DNA of 64,000 nt from Fulvivirga sp. M361 (GCF_007097395.1 NZ_VKDC01000007.1:169063-233062); one strand, 5' to 3'; positions 44,590 to 54,608 are shown, numbered from the stretch's first letter. Notes: generated from the sequence alone by a model not told the origin. Numbers and translations: made by a program.

Positions 44590-45975
44590 ATGGAACTTAT
44601 TAAAAAAATAACAAAACTACTTACGCTGTTGCTTTTGGCATTGGCCTTGGCAAGTTGCGGTGAAGATACATTGGAGCTAACACCTATTTCAGCCATTGCC
44701 GATGAAGAATTCTACCAAAATGATGATGATTTGGCGTTAGCAACATTGGCGATCTATGATGGGCTTCAAGCTGTGCCCTTACGTGAATTTGCGCTTACAG
44801 AAATGAGATCAGATAATGCGGAAACCAACATTGGTGAAGGGGAATGGGCGGAATTCGAGACTTTAAATGTACAGACTACTAACGGAGCAGTGGCTACCTA
44901 TTGGGCTGATAACTATAATGTGATTTTCAGGGCCAATGTCGTTCTGGAAAACCTCGATGTGATGACAGATGAAGCTTTGAAAAGTCAATTTGAAGGAGAA
45001 GCAAAGTTTGCACGTGCCCTGGCTCATTTCAATTTGGTGCGAGCTTTTGGTGCTGTCCCTTTGGTAGATAGGGTCTTATTATTGACAGATACAGAGCATT
45101 TTGGCCGAGATGAAATTGCAGAAGTGTATAGTGCGATCACTGCTGACCTTATAGACGCCGCAGCTTTGCTCCCGTCCAAGGGTGGGATAGAGTTTGGTCG
45201 TGCGACTTCCGGTGCTGCTCAGGCTCTTTTAGCAAAAGTGTATTTGACCACTGACAACCATTCATTAGCAGAACCCTTACTCGCCGCGTTGATAGCTGAT
45301 CCAAATTACCGACTAGTCGAAAAATACAGAGATGTGTTCTACGATGAGCAAAACAGTGAGATCATCTTTGCTATTCCATACATTGATAATAATGCCATTG
45401 AAAGTCAGGATTTTTCATTTGAAATGTCTGGAGGAGGAACCGCCAGTGGGTTAAATTATTTAACGGATGACTTCCTTTCCTCCATGACCCCTTCGGATAC
45501 AGCCCGAAATGCAGTTCTTAGTAATCCGGATAATCAAAAGACAACAGGTAAGTTCCTTAATGAAGGAAGCAACGCAAGGCTGGCTGGTAACGATTGGATC
45601 GTTCTCCGGTTAGCGGATGTCTATTTGATGCATGTCGAAGCTATTATGAATGGTGCCGGCTCTACACAAAGTATTGCAGCCATTGAATCTTACAATGCCG
45701 TTCGCGATCGTGTAGGTTTAAGCGAGCTGCTTACGGATGGCAGTGAGACCATTACCTTAGAAATGTTGCTGAATGAGCGAAGATTTGAATTGGGATTCGA
45801 AAATCATCGCCTGTACGATTTAGTTCGTACCGGGCAAGCTATGACTGTCCTGACTGCTTTTGCGGATGCCGAAGGTTATAATTTTAACGCTGATGATCTT
45901 TTATTGCCTATACCTCAAAATGAAAGAAATGTGAGTGAAGGGCTTCTTAGCCAAAATCCAGGATATCAACAATGA
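44590..45975 (+). CDS. susD: SusD/RagB-family surface lipoprotein
   Basis: A lipoprotein of about 461 residues, starting at the ATG at 44590; a TTG 15 bp upstream overlaps susC. The lipobox is LALASC. The family pattern is complete: FYQNDDDLALATLAIYDGLQ, FEGEAKFARALAHFNLVRAFG, AQALLAKVYL, NDWIVLRLADVYLMHVEA, ERRFELGFENHRLYDLVRTG and the ending LPIPQNERNVSEGLLSQNPG. It forms the lid that captures glycans for the SusC channel. Confidence 0.94.
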   Translation: MELIKKITKLLTLLLLALALASCGEDTLELTPISAIADEEFYQNDDDLALATLAIYDGLQAVPLREFALTEMRSDNAETNIGEGEWAEFETLNVQTTNGAVATYWADNYNVIFRANVVLENLDVMTDEALKSQFEGEAKFARALAHFNLVRAFGAVPLVDRVLLLTDTEHFGRDEIAEVYSAITADLIDAAALLPSKGGIEFGRATSGAAQALLAKVYLTTDNHSLAEPLLAALIADPNYRLVEKYRDVFYDEQNSEIIFAIPYIDNNAIESQDFSFEMSGGGTASGLNYLTDDFLSSMTPSDTARNAVLSNPDNQKTTGKFLNEGSNARLAGNDWIVLRLADVYLMHVEAIMNGAGSTQSIAAIESYNAVRDRVGLSELLTDGSETITLEMLLNERRFELGFENHRLYDLVRTGQAMTVLTAFADAEGYNFNADDLLLPIPQNERNVSEGLLSQNPGYQQ

Positions 45976-46018
45976 GGCAATAAGTGGACATTTCCGCATC
46001 ATGGTTAAAAACAGAATT

Positions 46019-46174
46019 ATGAAAAACCTGGTATATAATCTTTTTGCAAAGACAGGCGTTCCGGCATTCACTCTTATCCGGCACGACTTTCTGGCAGCAA
46101 ATTATATGACCAAAGAAGGTGAAGGTGCTTTTGCCGATGTGAAATACCATGATCCGGAAGTGTCCCATCCTTAA
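46019..46174 (+). CDS. Possible 51-residue protein between susD and PL17
   Basis: A frame starting MKNLVYNLF and ending DVKYHDPEVSHP sits in the 213-bp gap between susD and the PL17 gene; upstream in-frame starts extend it into susD. It has no signal peptide or recognisable family. It could be a small protein, a remnant of a larger gene, or chance. The PL17 start follows 14 bp later. Confidence 0.25.
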   Translation: MKNLVYNLFAKTGVPAFTLIRHDFLAANYMTKEGEGAFADVKYHDPEVSHP

Positions 46175-46188
46175 ATCTCAACTATACA

Positions 46189-48444
46189 ATGCGATACATA
46201 GCGATCATATTAATACTTCTGATAATAACCCACGCCGGGTTTTCTCAAGATCATCCTTCCATTATTCTTACCAAAGGGGGAGTAGAAGAGATAAAAAGGC
46301 AGCGAGAGAAACTACCTATCATGGATCAGTCGTTTAACCAGGTTGAGAAAGAGGTAAAGGAAGCTATGAAAAATGGGATACAGGTTCCTTTACCTAAAGA
46401 TTTGGCGGGTGGCTATTCTCATGAACAACATAAGCGTAATTTCTTTGCGCTTCAGAAGGCGGGAGTGCTTTTTCAGTTGACAGAAGATGAACGTTATGCT
46501 GTTTTTATACGAGATGTTTTGTTAGAATATGCGAGGTTATTTCCTGGTATCGACAGGCACCCCGCTACACGTTCTTATGCGCCGGGAAAGTTTTTCTGGC
46601 AATGCCTGAACGACGCCAACTGGTTGGTGTATGTAAGCCAGGCGTATGATTGCATTTATGATTGGCTGGACCCTAAAGTGAGGAAAAAACTGAATAAGCA
46701 GCTTTTTAGACCATATGCCGACTTTCTATCCAATGAAACACCGCAGTTTTTTAACCGAATACATAATCATAGTACCTGGGGTAATGCTGCTGTGGGTATG
46801 ATTGGTCTTGTAATGGATGACGAGGAATTGGTACAACGTGCGTTATATGGCGCTTCAAATGCAGTTTCTTCCAACCTTAAAAAAGACAATGATGGAGGGA
46901 CCATTGATTTGTCCGGAAAAAAAGAAGCTGGCTTTCTGGCCCAGATCGATCATGCTTTTTCACCCGATGGCTACTATACGGAAGGACCGTACTATCAACG
47001 TTACGCAATGTATCCATTTCTGATCTTTGCTCAGGCATTGCAAAACAAAAAACCGGACTTAAAAATATTTGATTACAAACAGGGAGTGTTGATAAAGGGC
47101 GTATATGCTTTGCTTAATCAAACAAACGCTGCCGGTGAGTTCTTCCCACTTAATGATGCGCAAAAAGGCATGTCATTTCTATCCCGGGAACTCGTGACAG
47201 CAGTAAACATAGCTTATCATTTCGGAGCGCAGGATATGTCCTTGTTGAGCATTGTTCAACAGCAAGGCAGGGTGCCTCTCAATGATACAGGGTTAAGTAC
47301 TGCCCGTGCTTTGACTTCAGGTAAGGTTGCTTCATTTACTAAAAAAAGCCTGGAGTTAAAGGACGGTGCAAGTGGTACTGAAGGAGGTATAGGTATTTTA
47401 AGAAGCAGGGCAGCGGAAAATGATTTTGCTCTGGTTATGAAATATTCGAAACATGGTATGGGGCATGGGCATTTTGATAGGCTTTCCCTCACTTTTTACC
47501 AGGGGGAAGATGAGGTTTACCAGGACTATGGTGCGGCCCGATGGGTGAACATAGAGCAAAAGGATGGTGGCGGATACCTGAAAGAAAATACCACCTGGGC
47601 CAAGCAGACCATTGCGCATAATACTGTGACAGTAAATCAAAAATCGCAATTCAATGCTAACGTTGGTTTGGCAGACGAGCATCACCCAACCCCTTATTTG
47701 TTTGATACTGCCAATCCCGAAATGCAGGTAGTAAGTGCGAAAGAAAGTATCGCTTATTCAGGCATAGAATTTCATAGAACTACAGCGTTAATTGAAAATG
47801 ATCTGTTTAGCAATCCGGTCTTATTGGATTTCTTTCGGGTCACCTCAGATAGTGAGAACGCTACTTATGACCTGCCCTTTTACTTTCAGGGAGAAGTTAT
47901 GAAAACCAACTTTACGGTAGAGCAGCCTCCTTATGTCAAAAGTTTAGCTAAGGGCCATGGCTATCAGCATTTAGGTGTTGAAGCGATAGGTCAGACCAGT
48001 TCCGGTAATGCAGTATTGAATTGGCTATATAAGGGTCACTTTCACACTCTAACGGCGGTGACAGGGAACCAGGATAGCCTGATTTTTGGACGGATCGGTA
48101 AAGCCGACCCTTCTTTTAACTTACGTCGGGACCCTGTATTTATGCTTAGAAAAAGTAATGTCAAAAACGCTTTTTTTGCTTCGGTTACAGAGTCACATGG
48201 CAAATATTCGACAGTAACAGAAATAGCTACCGAGGCTTATGGAAATGTAAAAGCATTAGAGGTATTAAGGAATGATGCGAACTATTCCGTTCTGCAGGTA
48301 ATCACTAAAAATGACAAGCGAATGGTGTTTGCGTTGTGTAATGATAATAATGAGCCAATGGCCCGGCACAGCGTGACCCTTGATAATGAGACGTTGCAAT
48401 GGGAGGGGCCCGTTGCACTAATTCAGCGAAAATTAATGAACTGA
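46189..48444 (+). CDS. PL17 oligoalginate lyase
   Basis: A 751-residue polysaccharide lyase of the heparinase II/III-like family 17. It has a signal peptide (near HAGFSQ), an alpha/alpha-barrel with catalytic-region motif RIHNHSTWGNAAVGMIG (Asn/His) and GYYTEGPYYQRYAMYPFL (Tyr), then a beta-sandwich with HGMGHGHFDRLSL and IAHNTVTVNQKS. PL17 enzymes cut alginate oligomers exolytically to unsaturated monouronate in the periplasm. It is followed 3 bp later by the KdgF-like gene. Confidence 0.93.
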   Translation: MRYIAIILILLIITHAGFSQDHPSIILTKGGVEEIKRQREKLPIMDQSFNQVEKEVKEAMKNGIQVPLPKDLAGGYSHEQHKRNFFALQKAGVLFQLTEDERYAVFIRDVLLEYARLFPGIDRHPATRSYAPGKFFWQCLNDANWLVYVSQAYDCIYDWLDPKVRKKLNKQLFRPYADFLSNETPQFFNRIHNHSTWGNAAVGMIGLVMDDEELVQRALYGASNAVSSNLKKDNDGGTIDLSGKKEAGFLAQIDHAFSPDGYYTEGPYYQRYAMYPFLIFAQALQNKKPDLKIFDYKQGVLIKGVYALLNQTNAAGEFFPLNDAQKGMSFLSRELVTAVNIAYHFGAQDMSLLSIVQQQGRVPLNDTGLSTARALTSGKVASFTKKSLELKDGASGTEGGIGILRSRAAENDFALVMKYSKHGMGHGHFDRLSLTFYQGEDEVYQDYGAARWVNIEQKDGGGYLKENTTWAKQTIAHNTVTVNQKSQFNANVGLADEHHPTPYLFDTANPEMQVVSAKESIAYSGIEFHRTTALIENDLFSNPVLLDFFRVTSDSENATYDLPFYFQGEVMKTNFTVEQPPYVKSLAKGHGYQHLGVEAIGQTSSGNAVLNWLYKGHFHTLTAVTGNQDSLIFGRIGKADPSFNLRRDPVFMLRKSNVKNAFFASVTESHGKYSTVTEIATEAYGNVKALEVLRNDANYSVLQVITKNDKRMVFALCNDNNEPMARHSVTLDNETLQWEGPVALIQRKLMN

Positions 48445-48447
48445 CAA

Positions 48448-48804
48448 ATGATGGAAAAATTAAAAGCAAGTGAAGAATTTTTATTCGGAAACCAACTAAA
48501 ATGGGAAGAGGTAGGTCCGGGCCTGAAAAGGCAGATCATGGGATATGATGATAAGATCCTGATGGCAAGAGTGCTATTTGAAGAAGGTGCTGTAGGTACT
48601 GTTCATGAACATTTTCATAGCCAGGCGACGTATGTGGTTAGTGGAAGGTTTGAACTGCAGGTGGGCGAAGAGAAGAAAGAGATCGGCCCTGGCGATGGTT
48701 TTTACATTCCGCCAAATGTTGCACATGGGGCAATATGCCTGGAAAAAGGAGAATTAATTGATGTTTTCAGCCCGATAAGGGAAGACTTTTTTGAAACCGT
48801 ATAA
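48448..48804 (+). CDS. kdgF: KdgF-like cupin, unsaturated uronate to DEH
   Basis: A 118-residue single-domain cupin. The metal-binding motif is VHEHFHSQATYVVSGRFELQ (His-x-His, Gln, downstream His in PPNVAHG). KdgF proteins linearise 4,5-unsaturated uronates to the keto form DEH, the step between PL17 and DEH reductase. The position between those genes and the 1-bp spacing to the transporter support this. Two adjacent ATGs are possible starts. Confidence 0.92.
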   Translation: MMEKLKASEEFLFGNQLKWEEVGPGLKRQIMGYDDKILMARVLFEEGAVGTVHEHFHSQATYVVSGRFELQVGEEKKEIGPGDGFYIPPNVAHGAICLEKGELIDVFSPIREDFFETV

Positions 48805-48805
48805 A

Positions 48806-50065
48806 ATGAAGGTTAAAGGACTACGCTGGATTATTATTGGGCTTATTTGCCTGGCTACCGTCATCAATTATATTGACCGGTCAGCTTTGGGTATTATGTG
48901 GCCCAGTATATCCGAAGATGTTGGGATGACCAAAAGTGATTATGCCCTCATCTTAAATATTTTTATGGTGGCCTACGCTGTTGGGCAATCTGTATCAGGA
49001 CGCATGTTTGATAAGATTGGTACACGTATGGGGTTCGTCATTTCAATTACTGTGTGGGGGATAGCTACTATTCTTCACTCAGCAGCACGAAACTTATTGA
49101 CATTCAGTGTTTTTCGTGCATTGTTAGGGTTGGGAGAAGCAGGCAACTGGCCTGGTGCAGTAAAGAGTAATGCTGAGTGGTTTCCGTTAAAAGAACGTGC
49201 CATGGCTCAGGGTATATTTAATTCCGGTGCTGCTCTGGGTTCTGTCGTTGCTCCACCGCTCATAGCGATCTTATGGGCAGCTTTTGGATGGAAAATGACC
49301 TTCATACTGGTAGGTGTCCTGGGGCTCCTGTGGGTGATCCCCTGGATCTTGATCAATAAGGCTTTGCCTGCCAAACACCCCTGGATCACTGAGGAGGAAA
49401 AACAGCATATTTTGGGAGAATCGGAAGAAAAAGAAACTACCGAACCTTCACAAAGCCTGAGTATGTCACAGATCCTTAGTCATCGGGCATCTTGGGCAGT
49501 ATTAGTATCACGTTTTTTTGTAGAACCTATATGGTGGCTGTTTGTAGGCTGGATGCCTATTTATCTGGCCGATCAATATGGTTTCAATGTAAAAGAGATT
49601 GGCTTTTTCGCGTGGGTGCCCTATGTTGGCGCAGCGTTGGGAAGTCTTTCGGGAGGGTATTATGCCGGTGAGCAAATGCGTAAAGGAGCTACAGTGGATA
49701 AGGCTAGGAAACGTACTATTAGCATTGGCGGACTGATTATGTTTTTAGGATTAGTAGCTACTGTGCTTTTTGCAGATACAGCCCTGGTCTTTGTGATCAT
49801 AGTCGCTTTTGTATTGTACGGATTCCAGTTCGTTATCAGTAATATACAGACCATCCCCAGTGATCTTTTTCAAGGGCCTTCTGTGGGTTCTCTGGCAGGA
49901 TTGGGAGGTACTGTAGGCGTATTTTCTGTGATTATCATGAACTTTTTGGTTCCGGTGATTTCAGCTTATTCCTATGTGCCCATATTTTTGATGATAGCAG
50001 CTTTTGTGCCTTTAGGAGTGGGTTCGATCTATTGGTTGGCTAAAGAAATTAAACCCATTAAATAA
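48806..50065 (+). CDS. MFS transporter, hexuronate/DEH uptake type
   Basis: A 419-residue major facilitator protein starting at MKVKGLRW; an upstream TTG overlaps kdgF and is not needed. It belongs to the anion:cation symporter/ExuT-like group: VINYIDRSALGIMWP, GRMFDKIGTRMGF and GLGEAGNWPGAVKSNAEWFP are hallmarks. About 12 transmembrane helices are visible. In this operon it should import unsaturated uronate or DEH through the inner membrane. Confidence 0.93.
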   Translation: MKVKGLRWIIIGLICLATVINYIDRSALGIMWPSISEDVGMTKSDYALILNIFMVAYAVGQSVSGRMFDKIGTRMGFVISITVWGIATILHSAARNLLTFSVFRALLGLGEAGNWPGAVKSNAEWFPLKERAMAQGIFNSGAALGSVVAPPLIAILWAAFGWKMTFILVGVLGLLWVIPWILINKALPAKHPWITEEEKQHILGESEEKETTEPSQSLSMSQILSHRASWAVLVSRFFVEPIWWLFVGWMPIYLADQYGFNVKEIGFFAWVPYVGAALGSLSGGYYAGEQMRKGATVDKARKRTISIGGLIMFLGLVATVLFADTALVFVIIVAFVLYGFQFVISNIQTIPSDLFQGPSVGSLAGLGGTVGVFSVIIMNFLVPVISAYSYVPIFLMIAAFVPLGVGSIYWLAKEIKPIK

Positions 50066-50106
50066 TAAGTATAACATTTAATTAAGTCCATAAAAACAAG
50101 TAAACA

Positions 50107-50859
50107 ATGCTTTTAAAAAACAAAGTGGCCATAGTCGCTGGTGGTGCCAGAGATATTGGCAAGGCAGTTTCTAAGAAATTAGCCTGTGAGGGAGCCAAAG
50201 TAGTTATTAATTACTTTGATAATGAAGATCAGGCCAGAGAGACGCTTCAGGAGATTCAAGATGAAGGAGGAGATGCCATGATTGTACAGGGAGATATGAC
50301 GAAGAAATCAGATGTAGATAATTTGATCAGTGAAGCCATTAAAAAGTATGGTAATGAGATCAATGTATTAGTCAATGTAGTGGGAGGTCTGGTGGCCCGA
50401 AAGAAACTGGAAGAGATGGAAGAAGATTTCTTCGATAAGGTGATAAAACTTAATTTGAACAGTGTCTTCTTAACCATGCAGGCTACTGTACCACATATGC
50501 CGGAAGGGTCTTCTATTGTAAATTTTGCTTCTCAGGCCGGACGGGACGGCGGCGGCCCCGGGGCTTCTGCTTATGCCACGTCAAAGGGAGCTGTGATGAC
50601 ATTTACCCGGTCCATGGCCAAAGAGTTAGGACCCAAAAACATACGTGTTAACGCACTGTGTCCGGGTATGATCGCTACCACCTTCCATGATGTATTTACA
50701 AAAGATCAGGTACGTCAGAATGTGGCGAATGGTACTCCGCTAAAAAGAGAGGGTACTGCACAGGAGGTAGCTAACCTGGTGGCATGTTTAGCTTCTTATG
50801 AGACATCTTTTGTAACAGGAACAAATATAGATATCAACGGAGGTCTGGCTTTTTCGTAA
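50107..50859 (+). CDS. SDR oxidoreductase, probable DEH reductase
   Basis: A 250-residue short-chain dehydrogenase/reductase. The cofactor motif is AGGARDIGKAV, with NVVGGL, the active-site Ser in VNFASQAG and Y-x-x-x-K in AYATSKG; it ends TGTNIDINGGLAFS. Between the uronate transporter and KDG kinase genes, the expected reaction is reduction of DEH to 2-keto-3-deoxygluconate with NAD(P)H, as for alginate DehR enzymes. A few motif changes (GGxxxIG in place of GxxxGIG) are within family variation. Confidence 0.9.
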   Translation: MLLKNKVAIVAGGARDIGKAVSKKLACEGAKVVINYFDNEDQARETLQEIQDEGGDAMIVQGDMTKKSDVDNLISEAIKKYGNEINVLVNVVGGLVARKKLEEMEEDFFDKVIKLNLNSVFLTMQATVPHMPEGSSIVNFASQAGRDGGGPGASAYATSKGAVMTFTRSMAKELGPKNIRVNALCPGMIATTFHDVFTKDQVRQNVANGTPLKREGTAQEVANLVACLASYETSFVTGTNIDINGGLAFS

Positions 50860-50868
50860 CTTAACGGT

Positions 50869-51900
50869 ATGAAGATCATTACATTTGGAGAACTTCTCAT
50901 GCGTCTTACACCTCCTGGCTATGGCAGGTTTGAGCAAACCAGTAGCTACCAGGTAAATTATGGGGGCGCAGAGGCCAATACTTCCATTACACTAGCCCAA
51001 TTTGGACATGATGTAGATTTTGTAAGTGTGCTTCCTGATACGGATATTGGGAAAGGTGCACTTAGAGAGATGAAAAAGTGGGGGGTGAATACCTCCCACA
51101 TTCAGCGTCATGGCCAAAAAATGGGACTGTATTTCATGGAAAAAGGAGTTTCCATTCGTGGTGGTAACGTTATTTATGATAGAGAAAGATCTTCTTTTAG
51201 CGATATTAATGCGGATACTTTTGCCTGGGATGAAATTCTCAGCGATGCTGACTGGTTCCACTGGACCGGTATTACACCCGGGCTATCTGCGGGAGCAGCT
51301 GAAGCCTGTAAGAAAGCTATTGAAGTAGCGCACAAGCATAATGTCACAGTGTCCTGCGATCTCAACTACCGGAGAAAATTATGGAACTATGGAGTCGCTC
51401 CTTTGGAAGTAATGCCGGAACTCATTGGAGGCTGTGACATTGTATTGGCCAACGAGCATGATGTGGCGAATTACCTTGGGATCGTACCAGGTAAAGAGGA
51501 TTATAAACGACTGGACCGTTTTGAAGAAAGAAGTTATGCCTTTGTCAGTAAAATGTTGATGGATAAATTTCCCCAGGTAGGTAAGGTGATCAGTACGTTG
51601 AGGCAAACCATCAGTGCTACACACAATTTATGGTCTGGTGTAGTTTATGATGGATCAGATTTTACATACGGACCAGTTTTCGATATCAATAACATTGTAG
51701 ACCGTATAGGAGGAGGGGATTCATTCATGGGTGCCTTTATTCATGGAGCGTCTCGATTTGAAGAAGATAAAAAAGCCCTTGAATTCGCATTGGCTGCATC
51801 TAGTTTAAAACTCACTATCCCGGGAGATTACAATATACTTTCTGAAAAGGAAGTAATGAACTTCCTGTCGCAAAATGGCAAAGGAGAGATGAACAGGTAA
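50869..51900 (+). CDS. kdgK: 2-keto-3-deoxygluconate kinase (PfkB family)
   Basis: A 343-residue PfkB/ribokinase-family sugar kinase. The N-terminal motif is FGELLMRLTPPGYGRFEQ, the substrate loop is GGAEANTSITLAQFG, and the catalytic motif is DRIGGGDSFMGAFIHG with Asp in GGGD. It phosphorylates KDG to KDPG, the last operon-encoded step. KDPG aldolase, the next enzyme, is not found in the window. It is separated from the SDR gene by 9 bp. Confidence 0.93.
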   Translation: MKIITFGELLMRLTPPGYGRFEQTSSYQVNYGGAEANTSITLAQFGHDVDFVSVLPDTDIGKGALREMKKWGVNTSHIQRHGQKMGLYFMEKGVSIRGGNVIYDRERSSFSDINADTFAWDEILSDADWFHWTGITPGLSAGAAEACKKAIEVAHKHNVTVSCDLNYRRKLWNYGVAPLEVMPELIGGCDIVLANEHDVANYLGIVPGKEDYKRLDRFEERSYAFVSKMLMDKFPQVGKVISTLRQTISATHNLWSGVVYDGSDFTYGPVFDINNIVDRIGGGDSFMGAFIHGASRFEEDKKALEFALAASSLKLTIPGDYNILSEKEVMNFLSQNGKGEMNR

Positions 51901-52069
51901 CGGTGAAAACCTGGCACTGACTTAGTACAAGTCGAAGATCTTTTTTTAAGCACCATCCGGGCCCCGGTGCTTCACAGGTATTGAAAGAAATACCATTCTA
52001 TTGCCTTGTAATATTTAAAAGCTTAGGACTATCCATTGGACAGACCCGGGCACCCTATTGTAGTAATTA

Positions 52070-52097
52070 ATCCAATTCCAAACTAAACCTAATTATT
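52070..52097 (+). promoter_or_regulatory. Leader element shared with the amylase gene
   Basis: CCAAACTAAACCTAATTATT directly before the ATG of the CBM32-PL7 gene. The amylase gene at 56077 (minus) has the same leader with two changes. It is either a shared 5' UTR signal or the product of a duplicated promoter. Confidence 0.4.
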
Positions 52098-53393
52098 ATG
52101 ACAAACCAACAAATTTCAGAAAGGAGTGGAGGCCACTGTTTTCTACGGGCATTGCACTATACAATGACCTTTTTAATTCTTGCTTTTTTTGCAGCATGTA
52201 CGGAAGAAAATAGTGTAGACCCTATGGTTCAAAATGCTCCGGAGGATGTTCCGGAAATAACGTCGAAGACCAACATCAATGCAAGGTCGGCGGCAGTATT
52301 GGCCGTTTCCAGTGTTTCTGCCAGTTCGCATGACGGAAATGTACCGCAAAATACGCTGGATGGCAATTTTTCCACACGATGGTCTGCCAACGGAGCCGGG
52401 CAGTACATTACTTTCGACCTGGGGTCATCCAAGACCGTGGGTAGCATGAAAGTAGCCTGGCACAAGGGAGATCAACGAGTAGCTGACTTTAAGATCAGAG
52501 TAGGTAATTCCACTTCCAGCATGAGTACGGTCTTTGATGGATTGAGTAGCGGGAATACAACTTCACTGGAGAGCTATGATTTCAATGATGTATCCGTCAG
52601 ATATGTACGAATTACTGGGTTTGGGAACACCTCGAATACCTGGAATAGTATTGCGGAAGTGGAGATCTTAGGCAGTGATGGTACCGGTGGTGGTGGCGGT
52701 ACTACAGGTTATCCCAGCAGCTTGCTCAATCTCAGTGCCTGGTCATTGACCTTGCCTATTCCTGAAAACAATGATCCTAACAATCCAAAAGATATCTACC
52801 AGCCCGCATTGAATACGTTTCAACACAGTACTTACTTTCGTTTGAACAGTGCTGGCAATGCGGTAGTGTTCAGAGCACATGCAGGGGGTACCACTACACC
52901 AGGGTCAAGCTATCCCAGGTCAGAGTTGAGAGAAATGCAACCCGGCTACTCAGGAAATAACCCTAAGGCAAGTTGGTCTACGAATTCCGGCAGACATACG
53001 ATGTATATCCGGCAGGCTATCACCCATGTGCCGCCGGTTAAAAAACACGTAGTGGCAGGTCAGATCCATGATGGCGGTGATGATGTTATCGTCTTTCGGT
53101 TAGAGAATAAAAAGCTTTTCATAGACCTGAACGGAAATGATGGCCCCGTTTTAGACAGCAATTACAATTTAGGAGAAATATTCGAGGTGAAATTTGTAGC
53201 GCATGATGGCGTGATTGATGTTTATTATGGCAATATGAACAGCGTATTCTGGACGTATGATGAGCCGGAAGCCAATACTTCAGGTTGTTACTTTAAAGCA
53301 GGCTGTTATACACAGTCTAATACGGATAGGGGTGACGCAGCGAGCGCATATGGTCAGGTGCTGATCTATGATCTCTCCATTTCGCATAATTAG
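52098..53393 (+). CDS. PL7 alginate lyase with N-terminal CBM32/F5-8C domain
   Basis: A 431-residue secreted lipoprotein (lipobox FFAAC). Residues about 65-192 form an F5/8C-type (CBM32) carbohydrate-binding domain (NTLDGNFSTRWSANGAGQYI, YVRITGFGNTSNTWNSIAEV). A Gly-rich linker (about 195-202) and a PL7 catalytic domain follow. All PL7 catalytic motifs are present: RSELRE, QIHD, and YFKAGCYTQ with the acid Tyr. It is likely surface-exposed and makes the first endolytic cuts in alginate. It is transcribed separately from the kdgK operon (197-bp gap). Confidence 0.93.
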   Translation: MTNQQISERSGGHCFLRALHYTMTFLILAFFAACTEENSVDPMVQNAPEDVPEITSKTNINARSAAVLAVSSVSASSHDGNVPQNTLDGNFSTRWSANGAGQYITFDLGSSKTVGSMKVAWHKGDQRVADFKIRVGNSTSSMSTVFDGLSSGNTTSLESYDFNDVSVRYVRITGFGNTSNTWNSIAEVEILGSDGTGGGGGTTGYPSSLLNLSAWSLTLPIPENNDPNNPKDIYQPALNTFQHSTYFRLNSAGNAVVFRAHAGGTTTPGSSYPRSELREMQPGYSGNNPKASWSTNSGRHTMYIRQAITHVPPVKKHVVAGQIHDGGDDVIVFRLENKKLFIDLNGNDGPVLDSNYNLGEIFEVKFVAHDGVIDVYYGNMNSVFWTYDEPEANTSGCYFKAGCYTQSNTDRGDAASAYGQVLIYDLSISHN

Positions 53394-53418
53394 ATTTTGC
53401 CGTATGACCACATTAAAT

Positions 53419-53510
53419 GTTACTGGTTTTTAGCTCCGGACCAGTAACAGGATCAAACCCACCCTAATTAAACTTACGCCCTTGCGAAGTTTTGGGTGGG
53501 TTTTTGTTTG
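53419..53510 (+). terminator. Double hairpin terminator after the CBM32-PL7 gene
   Basis: A first hairpin GTTACTGG / CCAGTAAC (53419-53426, 53441-53448) is followed by a second with arms AAACCCACCC (53455-53464) and GGGTGGGTTT (53494-53503) and TTTTTGTTT. Confidence 0.75.
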
Positions 53511-53648
53511 GAGTCCCAATGGTCAATTATCGAGATCAGCTTTTAACTTACTGGAGTAAAACACGAAATTTTATTTGTGACGTTTTATGCCGGAATTTTT
53601 ATAACTACGTAAAATGGGCAATTTCGATAAGCATAAGACCGGCATGAC

Positions 53649-54608
53649 TCAAAGTGGAGCACTTAGAAAACCAAGATCTTTTTTCAGCAGATAGGTTTGG
53701 CCGGAAGTAAAAGAGAACTCAATGAACTTTTTAGAAATACGAAAGCTATCCACCGGGACAGGGCAGTAGAATGAATAGTTTTCGATGAATCGCTGTGATT
53801 TTCTCAATGTATGATTTCCTGATAGCGCTGTGGTCAGTGATAGGGCTGCATTTGCCGTTACCTGGAGCTTTTCCGGAAGCACCTGTAATTCATTGTCAGA
53901 ATGATTGACTATTTTAAACTTCAGATGTAGTGTATCCCGCCACAGATAGGCATGAAGTTGTAGATTAACTCCTGCCAGGGCGAGCTCATTTTCGTCAACA
54001 TATACAAAATCCGACTTCCCAAGTTGCTCTTGATAAGCCTGTTGCACTTGCTTGTCTAATCGAGGTTTGAAAAACCGTATGTGCGGTTCTAAGGCATGAT
54101 GTTGCCGGTAGTTTTCCCATACAGTATCGGCTAACTCAAAATGCAAAGCTGCTGTAATGGACCGAAGTTTTAAGCTAAGCGTATAAGACTTATTTAAATC
54201 ACCTTTTAAACCCGTCTTCATGAATAATTTACGATTATGGGTAGGTTGAAATTGAAGACGGAGCTTTTGAATGTTACCGGATGTTATAGCAGAGTCATTC
54301 AAAGGATCACTAAAATTGCCCTCTGGCGTCTGTAGCGTGATTTCAATATCCTCCGAAGTTATTGACTTCTCTTCGTTATACGCAAGAAATAAGCCTGCCA
54401 TCATTTTTCCGTCATCCGATGAAGCCAATAGCTGACCTTTGATAAACAAGCCCTTTACACTGTCTTTGCTTTTAAGCGTATAGCATATGTCAAAATCAGA
54501 GTGTTCACCTTTTTGCCCGGAGAAAAATGTATTGGCTTGCTCTTCATAACGGACAGTACAGCTAAAGAGCATCAGGAAATAAATGAGGAAGGGTAAAAGT
54601 TTTAACAT
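53649..54608 (-). CDS. Uncharacterised beta-rich lipoprotein in the saccharolytic locus
   Basis: A 319-residue lipoprotein (lipobox MLFSC). The mature part is rich in beta-strand-like segments and shows no catalytic motif I recognise. Its gene lies 77 bp downstream of the GH13 amylase gene on the same strand, so it could be a surface glycan-binding or envelope accessory protein of the starch part of the locus. I recognise no family. Confidence 0.7.
   Translation of the reverse strand: MLKLLPFLIYFLMLFSCTVRYEEQANTFFSGQKGEHSDFDICYTLKSKDSVKGLFIKGQLLASSDDGKMMAGLFLAYNEEKSITSEDIEITLQTPEGNFSDPLNDSAITSGNIQKLRLQFQPTHNRKLFMKTGLKGDLNKSYTLSLKLRSITAALHFELADTVWENYRQHHALEPHIRFFKPRLDKQVQQAYQEQLGKSDFVYVDENELALAGVNLQLHAYLWRDTLHLKFKIVNHSDNELQVLPEKLQVTANAALSLTTALSGNHTLRKSQRFIENYSFYCPVPVDSFRISKKFIEFSFTSGQTYLLKKDLGFLSAPL

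Noticed and set aside
53419-53448. GTTACTGG/CCAGTAAC as a third GntR operator
   Set aside because: The halves resemble the second palindrome of the operator but are separated by 14 nt and lie in a terminator region after a gene, so a hairpin is the simpler reading.
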